Positions 7,779 through 17,200 of a stretch of 64,000 nucleotides of DNA are shown in pieces. The notes beneath the pieces are model-generated. The model was not told the origin of the DNA. It searched no databases and saw only the letters and a program-made list of their open reading frames with translations. Every line of letters begins with the position of its first letter. Position 1 is the first letter of the stretch. This stretch comes from Parafrankia sp. EUN1f (GTDB lineage: Bacteria; Actinomycetota; Actinomycetes; Frankiales; Frankiaceae), in NCBI RefSeq assembly GCF_000177675.1, contig NZ_ADGX01000025.1, forward strand, positions 1-64,000, read 5' to 3'. A program made the translations under genes and the position numbers.

Positions 7779-10154
7779 GTGACGTCCGAGACAAGGCACG
7801 TTGAGGCGGCGGGCCGGCCCTGGTCGCGCGGCGGGCTGGGCCGGGCGGCCACAGCGGAGACCTCCGCGGTCAGCCTGCTGGACACCCTGAGCGAGGTCGT
7901 GTTCCGGACCGACGTGGACGGCCGCTGGACCTACCTGAACCGGGCCTGGACGACGCTGACCGGCTACGAGGTCGGCCCGAGCCTGGGCGCCCGCTTCCTC
8001 GACTACGTCCACCCCGACGAGGTGGAGTACGCGGCCACGGTGTTCGCCGACATGGCGCGGGCCGGCACGGACCAGTGTGTGCACGAGGCGCGCTGCCGGA
8101 CCCGCCACGGTGGCTACCTGCGGGTCCGGATCCGCGCGAGCGTGCTGCGCGGGCCTGCCGGGGAGGTCGTCGGCAACTCGGGGACGATCGTCGACGTCTC
8201 CGGGTCGCGCTCGCACGCCCAGGTCGTCGGCGAGCAGGCCACCCTGCTGGAGTCGGTCGGCACCGGGAGCGCCTTCGAGGACCTGCCGACCGGTGTCGCC
8301 GTCTACGACCGTGAGCTGCGGGTGCGCCGCTCCTCGATCGCCGTCGACCGGATGGTCGGCGCCGCGCTGCGGGTCGGTGAGCCGCTGGATCGGCTCGTCG
8401 AGCGGGTCCGGCCGGCCGACTGGCGCTCGCGGTCCCTCGGCGGTGAATGGGGCCTGGTCCCGGTCGCGCTGCGGACGGGCCGCAGTCAGCTCGGGGACCT
8501 GGAGCTCGACGTCGAGGGCGGGTCGGCCCGCTCGGTGCGGGCGACCGTCATCCCGTTCCAACAGGGCGGCGAGGAACTGGCGGCGCTGGTGCTGTCCGAC
8601 ATCACCGACCTGCGCCGCGCCGAGCGGCAGCAGGCCGGGCTCGCCCGGCTCGGCCAGCGGGCACTGGCCGGCGTCGACCTGCCGACCCTGCTGGCAGAGG
8701 CGGTCGAGCTGGTCGCCGGGGCACTCGAGGTGGCCGTCTGCGAGGTGATCCAGCGGGACGTGGACGGCCGTGAGCTGGACCGTGAGGTGGACGGCGGGCC
8801 CGAACCGGGGCCGGACCGGGACCCTGCCGGCCGGCGGGACGCGACGCCCGCCGACCCCGGGGCGCTCCTGACCGACCTGTCGGCGGCAACCGCGGCGCTG
8901 ACCGACCCGTCGGCGCCGACGGCACCCACGGCGCTCGGTGTCGGCCCGATCTATCTCACCGGGCCGCTCGCGATCGAGGCGCGGTCGCTGGTCCATCTCG
9001 CGTTCGACGTCGACGAGCCGGTGGTGGCGAACAACCTGGACGCCTGCCCGCACCTGCGCAGCGGCTGGTCGGACGCGGGCGGCGCGCAGGCCGCGCTGGC
9101 GTCCCGGGTGGGCAGCGCCGGTTCCCCGTACGGGGTGCTCGCCGTGGCCAGCCTGCTGCCGCGCCGGTTCACCGGCGACGAGGCGCGCTTCGTCCAGGCG
9201 GTCGCGAACACCCTCGGCGCGGCCATCGACCGGGAACGCTCCGAGCGTCGCGCCCGGGCGCGCTACGAGGCGGCCCAGCGGGGCCGGGCGTGGCTCACGG
9301 CCAGCGCCGAGATCACCGCCGGTGCCATGGTGGCCGGCCAGTCGCAGCAGGCGCGCATGTTGCTGGCGTCGCTGGCGCGGGCGGTCACCTCCGCGGACGT
9401 CGGTGCGGTCGCGCTGCCCGACGAGGCCGGCAACCTGGTCGCCACCGAGGTGGACTCCGCCGGCCATCGGCATTCCGACCCTGAGACCCTGCACAGCCTC
9501 GCGCTGGCGCTGGAGGCGGCCGAGAGCCGGTCCGAGTTCCTCGCCGGTCGTCCGGTCCTCGTCGACGGCCTGGACGATTCCGATGCCTGGAGTGGCCCGA
9601 TCGCCCTGGCGCCGCTCGCGGAGGCGGCGGCCTCGTCGGATCTGGCGGCGGAGCCGGGGAGCGAGCGGGACGCCGGCTCGGTCCACGGTGGGGTGGACGA
9701 GGCGGGCGACCTGCTGGTGGCGGTGCCGATCCCGCCGATTCCGCCGGGGCCGCGGCTGCGCGACGCACTGGTTGTCCCGCTGACCGCCGCCGGCCAGCAG
9801 CTGGGTGCGCTGGTGCTGGGCAACGCTCCGGACGGCGTTCCTTTCGCCGCCGACGATCCGGAGCTCGTGGGGGCGTTCGCGAACGACGCCGCGATGGCGA
9901 TCCACCTGGCCGAGGCGCAGCGCGAGCGGGCCCGGTTCGCGGTGTTCGAGGACCGTGAGCGCATCGCCCGTGACCTGCACGACCTCGTCATCCAGCGGCT
10001 TTTCGCCATCGGACTGCACCTGCAGTCGCTCACCCGGGCCGTCGGTGACGTGACGGCCGCGCGGCTCAACGCGGCCATCAACGGTCTTGATTCAAGCATC
10101 GAGGACATCCGGCGCACGATCTTCAGGCTTCAGCCGACGCCGGTCGGCGCCTGA
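7779..10154 (+). CDS. PAS-GAF sensor protein ending at HisKA_3, no ATPase domain
   Basis: 791 residues. GTG 7779 was chosen because GGGGG lies 6 nt upstream; GTG 7758 is possible. Residues about 35-145 form a PAS domain (TDVDGRWTYLNRAWTTLTGY, then YLRVRIRASVLRGPAGE), a second PAS-like region follows, and two GAF-like regions occupy roughly 350-530 and 560-710. The C-terminus is a HisKA_3 dimerization helix pair with the phospho-acceptor motif RIARDLHDLVIQRLF (H734), as in DevS/DosT kinases. The protein stops 58 residues later and a hairpin terminator follows 6 nt after the stop, so the HATPase_c domain is missing. It may need a partner kinase, act as a phospho-receiver or be a deletion product. 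It starts 231 nt from the divergent aminotransferase gene. Confidence 0.85.
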   Translation: MTSETRHVEAAGRPWSRGGLGRAATAETSAVSLLDTLSEVVFRTDVDGRWTYLNRAWTTLTGYEVGPSLGARFLDYVHPDEVEYAATVFADMARAGTDQCVHEARCRTRHGGYLRVRIRASVLRGPAGEVVGNSGTIVDVSGSRSHAQVVGEQATLLESVGTGSAFEDLPTGVAVYDRELRVRRSSIAVDRMVGAALRVGEPLDRLVERVRPADWRSRSLGGEWGLVPVALRTGRSQLGDLELDVEGGSARSVRATVIPFQQGGEELAALVLSDITDLRRAERQQAGLARLGQRALAGVDLPTLLAEAVELVAGALEVAVCEVIQRDVDGRELDREVDGGPEPGPDRDPAGRRDATPADPGALLTDLSAATAALTDPSAPTAPTALGVGPIYLTGPLAIEARSLVHLAFDVDEPVVANNLDACPHLRSGWSDAGGAQAALASRVGSAGSPYGVLAVASLLPRRFTGDEARFVQAVANTLGAAIDRERSERRARARYEAAQRGRAWLTASAEITAGAMVAGQSQQARMLLASLARAVTSADVGAVALPDEAGNLVATEVDSAGHRHSDPETLHSLALALEAAESRSEFLAGRPVLVDGLDDSDAWSGPIALAPLAEAAASSDLAAEPGSERDAGSVHGGVDEAGDLLVAVPIPPIPPGPRLRDALVVPLTAAGQQLGALVLGNAPDGVPFAADDPELVGAFANDAAMAIHLAEAQRERARFAVFEDRERIARDLHDLVIQRLFAIGLHLQSLTRAVGDVTAARLNAAINGLDSSIEDIRRTIFRLQPTPVGA

Positions 10155-10160
10155 GACGAA

Positions 10161-10190
10161 GGGGGCAGGCCCGGATTCGGGCCTGCCCCC
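10161..10190. terminator. Strong hairpin terminator after the PAS-GAF gene
   Basis: GGGGGCAGGCCCG (10161-10173) and CGGGCCTGCCCCC (10178-10190) form a perfect 13-bp stem with a 4-nt loop, 6 nt after the stop at 10154. The convergent gene ends at 10218, so it may serve both strands. Confidence 0.85.
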
Positions 10191-10217
10191 ACCTTCCCGG
10201 CGCCTGGAGGCCTGCGG

Positions 10218-10922
10218 TCAGGCGCCGGCCGGGCAGCCGGGGCTGCCCGGCTCATCCGACCCGGTCGCACCGGTGCCGACGAGCTGCCCGAGGAAGAGGC
10301 TGTTGTCGTAGAAATGTTCGGTTTCCAGCAGCTTCAGGTCGTCGGAGACCCGGGCGACGCTGACGCCGAACAGCTCGATCCGCTCGCCGGTGGGGGCGTT
10401 GCCCTTGTAGGGGCCGGTGAAGCTGCCCCAGTGCCGCCATTTGAAGGAGATGACGGGCGGCGGCGAGTACACCTCGAGGACCTCCCAGAAGAAGCCGCCG
10501 GGGAAGGCCGTGTGGAAGACCTCGTGCGAGGACTCGAACGTCTCCTCGCTCGCCTTGTAGTAGGGATTCTCCCCGATCAGGATGTTGTAGCTGCCGCGCT
10601 CGGCGAGCTCGGCGCTGCCCGCGGGCGGGCCGCCGTTGAGGCTCACCTTGATCCGGTCGACGACCATGCTGACCCACTGCGCCGGGTCGGCCTTGTGGGA
10701 CAGCTCCATCTCGAAGACCTGCACGAGGTTCTCGACGATGTCCGCGAGCGAGCCCGGCTCGTGGCGGGTGGTCCGTTCGCCGGGCATCACCTCGCGGGAG
10801 AAGTGGTAGTCCGGCGGGGCGCCGTGGCGCCATTGCGTGTCCGCCGCCGCGGCGGCGGCGAGGACCGCCTCGCGGCCCTGTAGATGCAGCGGAGTCGTGC
10901 CGGTCGGGCCGTTGTCGGTCAC
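10218..10922 (-). CDS. SnoaL-like (NTF2-fold) protein
   Basis: 234 residues from GTG 10922, with GGAGG 8 nt upstream. The body resembles SnoaL/NTF2-like alpha+beta barrel proteins: SLADIVENLVQVFEMELS, an FESSHEVFHTAFPGGFFWEV segment, VISFKWRHWGSFTGPY and GERIELFGVSVARV with the closing LKLLETEHFYDNSLFLGQL. Such proteins include polyketide cyclases and many ester cyclases or dehydratases of unknown substrate. The chain is longer than a minimal SnoaL (~140 residues), with an extra N-terminal helical part. No biosynthetic neighbours suggest a pathway. Cytosolic, function unassigned. Confidence 0.75.
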   Translation of the reverse strand: MTDNGPTGTTPLHLQGREAVLAAAAAADTQWRHGAPPDYHFSREVMPGERTTRHEPGSLADIVENLVQVFEMELSHKADPAQWVSMVVDRIKVSLNGGPPAGSAELAERGSYNILIGENPYYKASEETFESSHEVFHTAFPGGFFWEVLEVYSPPPVISFKWRHWGSFTGPYKGNAPTGERIELFGVSVARVSDDLKLLETEHFYDNSLFLGQLVGTGATGSDEPGSPGCPAGA

Positions 10923-11439
10923 CGTGTCGTCCTCCGGAGGTCTGGCTGTCTGGCTCTGACGGTCTGGCGGGTTCTGGCCGACTGATGCGTCGGCCAGGGA
11001 GGGGCTGACGCAGACCTCGATCGGTGTTCCCCAGGTGGTCGTCTCGACGGTCCGATCGGGTGCCGGAATGCGTCATTTGCGACGTAACGGGGTACTTCAC
11101 GAGTCTGGTCGCGGAACAACCTGCCAGGCCCACACCGTTCGTCCCCGGAGGAACGTCGAAAGTCCCGATGGGACAGGAACATCTGCCGCCGTCGGGGGCC
11201 AAAGGGTAGCCCAGGGGTGACCTGAATTATCCCGGCGCGGGCGGCAGGGACGGCACCAGGGCCGCACCCGGGTGGCCCGCGATGTCGCCCGTCCGTGAGC
11301 GGAGACGACCGAAACCCGGCCATGCCGCCGCGGCTTGCCTAAGATGTCGGGCGACTGCCACGGTCCCCTCCCGCGGTGACGGACGGGCCCGCTCGGCAGC
11401 GGGTCGGATCTTGGGTTCCTCAGGGGTTGTGGGTGAGTT
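10923..11439. other. 517-nt intergenic region, no gene seen
   Basis: Divergent promoter region between the SnoaL-like gene and the cold-shock gene. The short open frames here have no ribosome binding sites or recognizable products. It is locally less GC-rich around 11060-11110 (ATTTGCGACGTAACGGGGTA), as expected for promoters. A long untranslated leader for the cold-shock gene is possible, but I see no specific structure. Confidence 0.5.
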
Positions 11440-11868
11440 GTGAGCACGGGTAAAGTTCTTCGTTTCGATCATGTCCGTGGCTATGGGTTCATCGCGCCGA
11501 GCGACGGCGGCGAGGACGTCTTCCTGCACGCGAACGACCTCCTCGTCGAGAAGAGCCTGGTGGTGCCGGGCGTGGTGATGGAGTTCGACGTCGAGGACAG
11601 CGATCGGGGGCGCAAGGCGTCGTCGGCCCGGATCGTGCGGGGCTCGGCCCCCGGCGGGCCGTCGCCGTTGGCGGGTCCGGGGCCGGTGTCCGCGAGGGCG
11701 GACGACGGTGGTGACGGGCTGTGTGACGTCCTGCCGGTGGAGGAGTTCACGCAGGAGGTCACCGAGGTGCTGCTGCAGACCGAGCCGCCGCTGACCGGCA
11801 CGCAGATCCTGCACGTGCGTCGCCAGCTCGCCAGCTTCGCGCGCAAGTACGGCTGGGTCGAGAACTAG
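11440..11868 (+). CDS. Cold-shock domain protein with C-terminal extension
   Basis: 142 residues from GTG 11440. Residues 1-66 form a cold-shock domain: GKVLRFDHVRGYGFIAPSDG contains an RNP1-like motif (RGYGFI instead of KGFGFI) and DVFLHAND the RNP2 motif. The C-terminal half has a Pro/Gly linker and then a conserved helical tail, VEEFTQEVTEVLLQTEPPLT and an ending with FARKYGWVEN, found in longer actinobacterial cold-shock proteins. It should bind single-stranded RNA or DNA in the cytosol as an RNA chaperone; the role of the tail is unknown. The gene is followed after 46 nt by nagA on the same strand. Confidence 0.9.
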   Translation: MSTGKVLRFDHVRGYGFIAPSDGGEDVFLHANDLLVEKSLVVPGVVMEFDVEDSDRGRKASSARIVRGSAPGGPSPLAGPGPVSARADDGGDGLCDVLPVEEFTQEVTEVLLQTEPPLTGTQILHVRRQLASFARKYGWVEN

Positions 11869-11914
11869 CGCGGCCGGGAACCGGGCAGGCGGGGAACCAG
11901 GGCCCTCGACCGGC

Positions 11915-13132
11915 ATGGCGTCCGGAGTCCCGGCCGGTGAGCACGCGGTGACCGTGCTGACCGGTGCCCGGGTGATCACTCCCAGTGGGATCCTCGACCC
12001 CGGCTGGGTGCGGGTCCGCGGCGGCCTGATCGCCGGTGTCGGGCGGGGGCGGGTCGAGCTCCACCCCGAGATCGCGGCCGGAGCGGCCGCGCCCACCGAG
12101 GTCGTCGACCTGGGCGGGGCGTGGCTCGTACCCGGCTTCATCGACATGCACGTGCACGGAGGCGGTGGCCACGACGTCACCGCCTCCCCGGCGGACCTGG
12201 CGGCGGCGGTCGCCTTCCACCGCGCCCACGGGACGACCCGAACACTGGTCTCCCTCGTGACGGCGCCGGTGGCGCGCCTCGCCGAGCAGCTCGGCTGGAT
12301 CGCCGCCCTCGCCGCGGCGGGACCCGGCCCGGGCGGCCATGTCGTGGGCGCGCATCTGGAGGGCCCGTTCCTCGCCGCGGCGCGCCGCGGCGCCCAGCCG
12401 GCCGAACACCTGCGCCGGCCCGACCGGGGGGTGTACGCGGAGCTGGCCGCCGCGGCGGCCGGAACGCTGCGGGTTGTCACCGTCGCCCCCGAGCTGCCCG
12501 GTGCCGGTGACGTCGTCGCCGCCGCGCTCGCCGACGGCGTGATCGCCGCGGTCGGCCACACCGACGCGACCTACGACCAGGCCACCGGTGCTTTCGCGGC
12601 CGGTATGACGCTCACGACGCACCTGTTCAACGGCATGCGGCCGCTGCATCACCGCGAGCCCGGGGCCGCCGGCGCCGCGCTCGACGCCGGGGTCGTCTGC
12701 GAGCTCATCAACGACGGTGTGCACGTGCACCCGGCGCTGCTGCGGTTCGTCGCCGCCCAGCCGGACCGGCTCGTGCTGGTCACCGACGCGGTCGACGCGG
12801 CCGGGGTGGGCGACGGGGACTATCGGCTCGGCGGCCAGCCGGTCCGGGTCCGCGGCGGCGAGGCCCGGCTGGCCGCCGACGGCGCGCTCGCGGGGAGCAC
12901 CCTGACGATGGACGCCGCGGTGCGCCGTGCCGTCCGGGCCGGTCTGCCGATCGAGACCGCCGTCGCCGCGGCGGCGACCACTCCGGCCCGGGTCCTGGGC
13001 CTGCGGGGCAGCTGCGGGGCGATCGAGCCCGGTCTGGCAGCCGACCTGGTGGTGCTCGACGCTGACCTGGCCGTCACCGGAGTCCTGGCGGGCGGGCGCT
13101 GGGCGGGTGCGGGGCCGCCCGGCGCCGGGTGA
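11915..13132 (+). CDS. nagA: N-acetylglucosamine-6-phosphate deacetylase NagA
   Basis: 405 residues. It converts GlcNAc-6-phosphate to glucosamine-6-phosphate and acetate in amino-sugar and cell-wall recycling. Amidohydrolase metal and catalytic residues are visible: H79-x-H81 in FIDMHVHGGGG, E149 in GAHLEGPF, H215 in VGHTDAT, H236 in TTHLFNGM and the catalytic D291 in VTDAVDAAG. The C-terminal GSTLTMDAAVRRAV and the IEPGLAADLVVLD segment are typical. ATG 11915 lacks a clear ribosome binding site; GTG 11948 (VTVLTGARV) is the alternative start and would give a standard N-terminus. It ends 7 nt from the convergent tesB stop. No nagB or PTS genes are nearby. Confidence 0.93.
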   Translation: MASGVPAGEHAVTVLTGARVITPSGILDPGWVRVRGGLIAGVGRGRVELHPEIAAGAAAPTEVVDLGGAWLVPGFIDMHVHGGGGHDVTASPADLAAAVAFHRAHGTTRTLVSLVTAPVARLAEQLGWIAALAAAGPGPGGHVVGAHLEGPFLAAARRGAQPAEHLRRPDRGVYAELAAAAAGTLRVVTVAPELPGAGDVVAAALADGVIAAVGHTDATYDQATGAFAAGMTLTTHLFNGMRPLHHREPGAAGAALDAGVVCELINDGVHVHPALLRFVAAQPDRLVLVTDAVDAAGVGDGDYRLGGQPVRVRGGEARLAADGALAGSTLTMDAAVRRAVRAGLPIETAVAAAATTPARVLGLRGSCGAIEPGLAADLVVLDADLAVTGVLAGGRWAGAGPPGAG

Positions 13133-13139
13133 CGTCCGG

Positions 13140-14024
13140 TCAGGCCTCGTCCCCGCCGTGGAGGCGGCGGGGGTGATCCAGCGGTGGGCGGAACAGCGCC
13201 TCCTGGACCAGGCTCGCGCCGAGGCGGCCGTCGCGGGCGTGGATGGTGCCGGTGTACCAGCCGCGGCCGCCCGCGACCGTGCGCGGCACATGATCCATCA
13301 GCACCCATTCGTCCAGGCGGATGTGCCGGTGGAACCAGACGGCGTGGTCCAGGCTGGAACCCGACCGGGCCTGCGCGGTGTGGTACGGCGCGAGGCCCGC
13401 GACCCCGTCCGACAGGTAGGTCAGGACGACCGCGTGGACCAGCGGGTCGTCGGGCAGCGGGTCGGTGCACCGGGCCCACAGCCGGATCGGGAAGTCCACG
13501 CCGGCCGCGAGCGGCTCGGCGCGCGCCTCGAAGGAGATCGGGCGCGCGAGAACGAACTCGTCGAGGCCCTCGGGGGCCGCCAGCGGTGGCATCGGATCGC
13601 TGGTGAGGTCCACCCCCGGCTCCGGTGTCTGGAACGACGCCGACATGTTGAAGATCACCTTGCCGCCCTGTACGGCGACGACCCGGCGGGCGGAGAACGA
13701 CCGGCCGTCGCGGTCGCGGTCGACCCGGAACACGGTCGGTCGGGACGCGTCGCCCAGGCGCAGGTAGTAGCCGTGCAGGGAGTGCGGCACCCGGCCCTCG
13801 GCGACGGTGCGCCCGGCGGCGAGCAGCGCCTGGGCCGCGACCTGGCCGCCGTAGAGCGCGTAGCGGTCGTCGAACACCTGCTGGACCCGGAACAGGTCGC
13901 GATCGATCTCCTCCAGGTCCAGCAGCCCCAGGAGCGTGGACCCGGCCGGGTCCACGCTCCTGGGGCTGATCTCGCTTGCCGGCCTGTCATCGCTTTCCGA
14001 CATGCTGTCGGCAGTTGGTCGCAT
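13140..14024 (-). CDS. tesB: Acyl-CoA thioesterase II (TesB family)
   Basis: 294 residues with a double hot-dog fold expected. It hydrolyses acyl-CoA to free fatty acid and CoA in the cytosol. Family marks are LLDLEEIDRDLFRVQQ, the YGGQVAAQALLAAGRTV segment, SLHGYYLRLGD, RRVVAVQGGKVIFNMSASFQ and the C-terminal LDHAVWFHRHIRLDEWVLMD with TGTIHARDGRLGASLVQEAL. ATG 14024 was chosen (GAGGGCGGAG upstream); ATG 14003 is an alternative. A perfect 46-bp palindrome lies inside the coding sequence over residues ~19-34, just before the conserved domain. The 205-nt region upstream holds no gene. Confidence 0.92.
   Translation of the reverse strand: MRPTADSMSESDDRPASEISPRSVDPAGSTLLGLLDLEEIDRDLFRVQQVFDDRYALYGGQVAAQALLAAGRTVAEGRVPHSLHGYYLRLGDASRPTVFRVDRDRDGRSFSARRVVAVQGGKVIFNMSASFQTPEPGVDLTSDPMPPLAAPEGLDEFVLARPISFEARAEPLAAGVDFPIRLWARCTDPLPDDPLVHAVVLTYLSDGVAGLAPYHTAQARSGSSLDHAVWFHRHIRLDEWVLMDHVPRTVAGGRGWYTGTIHARDGRLGASLVQEALFRPPLDHPRRLHGGDEA
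13923..13968. repeat. Perfect 46-bp inverted repeat inside tesB
   Basis: Two directly abutting 23-nt arms, CAGCCCCAGGAGCGTGGACC plus CGG and the exact reverse complement, with no loop bases. It lies about 55-100 nt into the tesB coding region. Possible roles are a translation-attenuating mRNA hairpin or cruciform; a fold-back assembly or cloning artefact is another explanation. Confidence 0.95.
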
Positions 14025-14230
14025 GCTCCGCCCTCGCCCTCCGCCGCGGGTCCGGGTCGCCCCGGACCCCGTACCCGCCCGCGCTCCCGGTCCCGCCGGG
14101 CCCCGGCGCGGCGGGACTGCCCTGATCGCGGCGCTGTGCCCGCCGTAGATCCGGGATACTGCATTGCTCGGCCCGGCACCCGGTGGTGTGCCCCAGCACA
14201 CCTTTCGCCAGCCGTCCCACCAGCGTCCCG

Positions 14231-17200
14231 TCAGCCGTCCCGGTGGGGGTCGTCGCGGCGGGTGTCGCCGTGCGGGGAGAACCAGGCGTCCGGTGACCAG
14301 CCGCCGTCGATGGGCTGCCGTTCGCCCAGGGTGGGCAGGTGATGCCCGGCGGATCCGTCCACGGGCCCGGCCGGGTCGAGGGCGCCCTCCGGGTCCGGGC
14401 GCGGGTCCGGTGACGCCGGCGGCGGGGACGACGCCGGCGTGGTGGTGGCGGGGGGCCCGTAGCCGTCCGGATCGAACAGACCGTCCTCCGCGCGGCCGTA
14501 GGTGCTGGCGGAGAAGAGGGCCTTCGGGGCACCGGCGCGGGGGTCGGTAGGGGTTGTCCGGGGCGGTCCGAGGTCGGGCCGCACCGGCGCCGCGTCGGGC
14601 CGCACGGGAACCCCCAGCCGTCCGGACGCCACCGGAAGCACGGCCGGGAAGACCCCGCGGGGGACGGTCAGGGCGTCCGCAGGCTCGCCCGCCGCCTCCC
14701 CGCCGGCCTCGCGCAGGCCGAGGCGTTCGTGCACCGCGCGCAGCGGCCCGGGCGCCCACCAGTTGTAGCGGCCCGCCAGGGCCATGAACGCGGGCACCAG
14801 CACGGCGCGGACCACGGTGACGTCGAGCAGCACAGCCAGCGCCAGGCCCACCCCGATCATCTTGATGAGGCTGATGCCGGACGTCGCCACCCCGACCATG
14901 ACCACGATCAGGGCGAGCGCGGCGCAGGTCAGCAGCGGGCCGGTCGCCGCGAGCCCGCGGGCGACGGCACGGCGGTTGCCGGACCCGCGCAGGTGCTCCT
15001 CCCGGATGCGGGCGAGCAGGAAGATCTCGTAGTCCATGCTGAGGCCGAAGGCGATGCAGAACATCAGCACCGGGCTGGTCAGCTCGACCGTCCCGGAGAC
15101 CTGGAAGTGCCCGACCAGGTTCTGCAGGTGCCCGTTCTGGAAGACGAACACCATCACGCCCATCACCGCGGCCAGGTTGAGCGCGTTGAGCACCAGCGCC
15201 TTGAGCGGCAGCAGGATGCTGCCGGTGAACAGGAACAGCAGGACGAACGTGGCCGTCACCACGACGGCGATCGCCCCCGGCAGGCCGCGCAGGACGGTGT
15301 CGCGGGTCTCCACCAGATGCGGTGCCAGCCCGCCGATCTCGACCGGGTACGGGGCGGGGATGTCGCGCACCAGGTTCACCGTGCGCTGGGTCGCGCTCGA
15401 GATCGGGTCGGGCTCGGTCGGCCACAGCGACAGCCAGGCGCCGCCGTGGGTCCCGACGAACTGCTGGCCGGCCTCGGCGGACACGGCGGCGACGAGCCCG
15501 CCGTCGGTGTAGCTGCCGGCCACGGTGTCCACCCGCGCCATCCCGGGCACCCGCGACAGCCGGGCGGCGTACCCGCCGAGCTCGGCGACCACCGCGGGCT
15601 CCCGGGCGTCCACCCCGGGCACCACGACGGGGATCTGGCAGGGCAGGCAGACGGTGAAGTCGTCGCGCATGGCGTCGTTCACCAGATGCGAGTCCGCGGT
15701 GGTCGGCAGCACGGTGTCGTCGGCGAGGGCGACGCGCAGGTTGCCCAGCGGCAGCGCCAGCAGCACCATCAGCGTGACCGCGGCCCCGCCGAACAGCACC
15801 GGATGGGCCATCACCCGCCGTGCCAGCCCCATCCACGCCGCTCCCGGCTCGCGCCGCCACGCCGGGCGCCGGCCCGTCGGGTGCTCGCCCGATGCCCGCT
15901 GGCCTGATGCCCGCTGGCCTGATGCCTGCTGGCCTGATGCCTGCTGGTCCGATGTGCGCGGGCGCGCCGGGCGTCGGCGTGGTGACCACCGGCGGCCGCG
16001 CTCGACCCGCTCGCCCAGCAGCATGATCGCCGCCGGCAGCACCAGAAGCGCCGCCACCTCCGAGGTGATCACCACCGCGATACCCGCGTAGGCGTAGGAA
16101 CGCAGGTAGGGCAGCGGGAACAGCAACGCGCCGGTCAGCGACAGCGCGACCGTCAGGCCGGAGAACAGCACGGTGCGACCCGCGGTGCGCAGGCTGGTAC
16201 GCAGCGCGACGGGAGCCGGCGCACCGCCGGCCCGCTCCTCCCGGAACCGGCGCAGCAGGAAGAGGCAGTAGTCCACGGCGAGGGCGAAGCCGAGCGCCGT
16301 CGTGAGGTTGAGCGAGAACACCGAGATGTGTGTGATCTCGGAGAGCAGGCGCAGCAGCGCGAGACTCGCGACGACCGCGGTGCCGCCGACGACGATCGGC
16401 AGCAGCGCCGCGGCCACGCCCCCGAACGCGAACAGCAGCACGACGAACACCAGCGGTGCGGTGACCAGCTCGGCCCGTTCGAGGTCGGAGCGGCTCTGCT
16501 CGGTGACGTCGCGCATGACCGCCGGTGCGCCACCGAAGCGCACCGTGACTCCCGGGCCGTCGTGGGCGTATCGGTCGTGCAGCGCCTCGATGTGCCGGGC
16601 GATGGCGTCCTCGGTGCCGGTGAGCCGGAACAGCACGAGCCCGCTGCGGCCGTCCTCGGAGCGCAGCAGGCCGGCGGTGGGCTCCTGGGACCAGTAGGAG
16701 ACGATTCCACTGACACCCGGTTCGCGGCGCAGCTCCCCGGTGACGTGCTCGCCGAGGCGGCGTGCGGTGGGTCCGTCGATGGTGCCCGGCGCGGTGACCA
16801 TGATGGCGACGTTGGGCGGCGCGCCGGGGAACTCGGCGTCGAGCATCGCCTCGGCGCGGGTGGCCGAGTCGCCGGCCGCGTAGAAGCCGCCGGTGGCGAG
16901 CCGGTCGAAGACCCCGCCAGCCCAGGGGAGCAGGCAGGCGATGACCAGCCCGGTGATGGTCAGCACCCGGCCCGGGCGATTGATCGCGATCCGGGCCAGC
17001 AGCGCGAACAGCCCGCCGCGACCGCCGGCCGGCATGCTGGCCGGCCCCGGCGAGCCACCCGTGCCACCGTGGCGGCCCGAGTTCCCGGAGCTGCCGTAGT
17101 TCCCGGCGTTTCCGGCGCTGCCCGCGCTTCCCGCGCTGGGGGTGTTTCCCGCGTTTCCGCGGTTTCCGTTGTTGCGCGGGTTACCCATACCGCCCGCGCT

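Noticed and set aside
6663-10019. A very long minus-strand open frame
   Set aside because: Only 6663-7547 encodes a real protein; the rest is antisense of the PAS-GAF gene with Arg/Gly-rich translation.
13133-13139. Terminator between nagA and tesB
   Set aside because: The stops are only 7 nt apart; no hairpin fits there.
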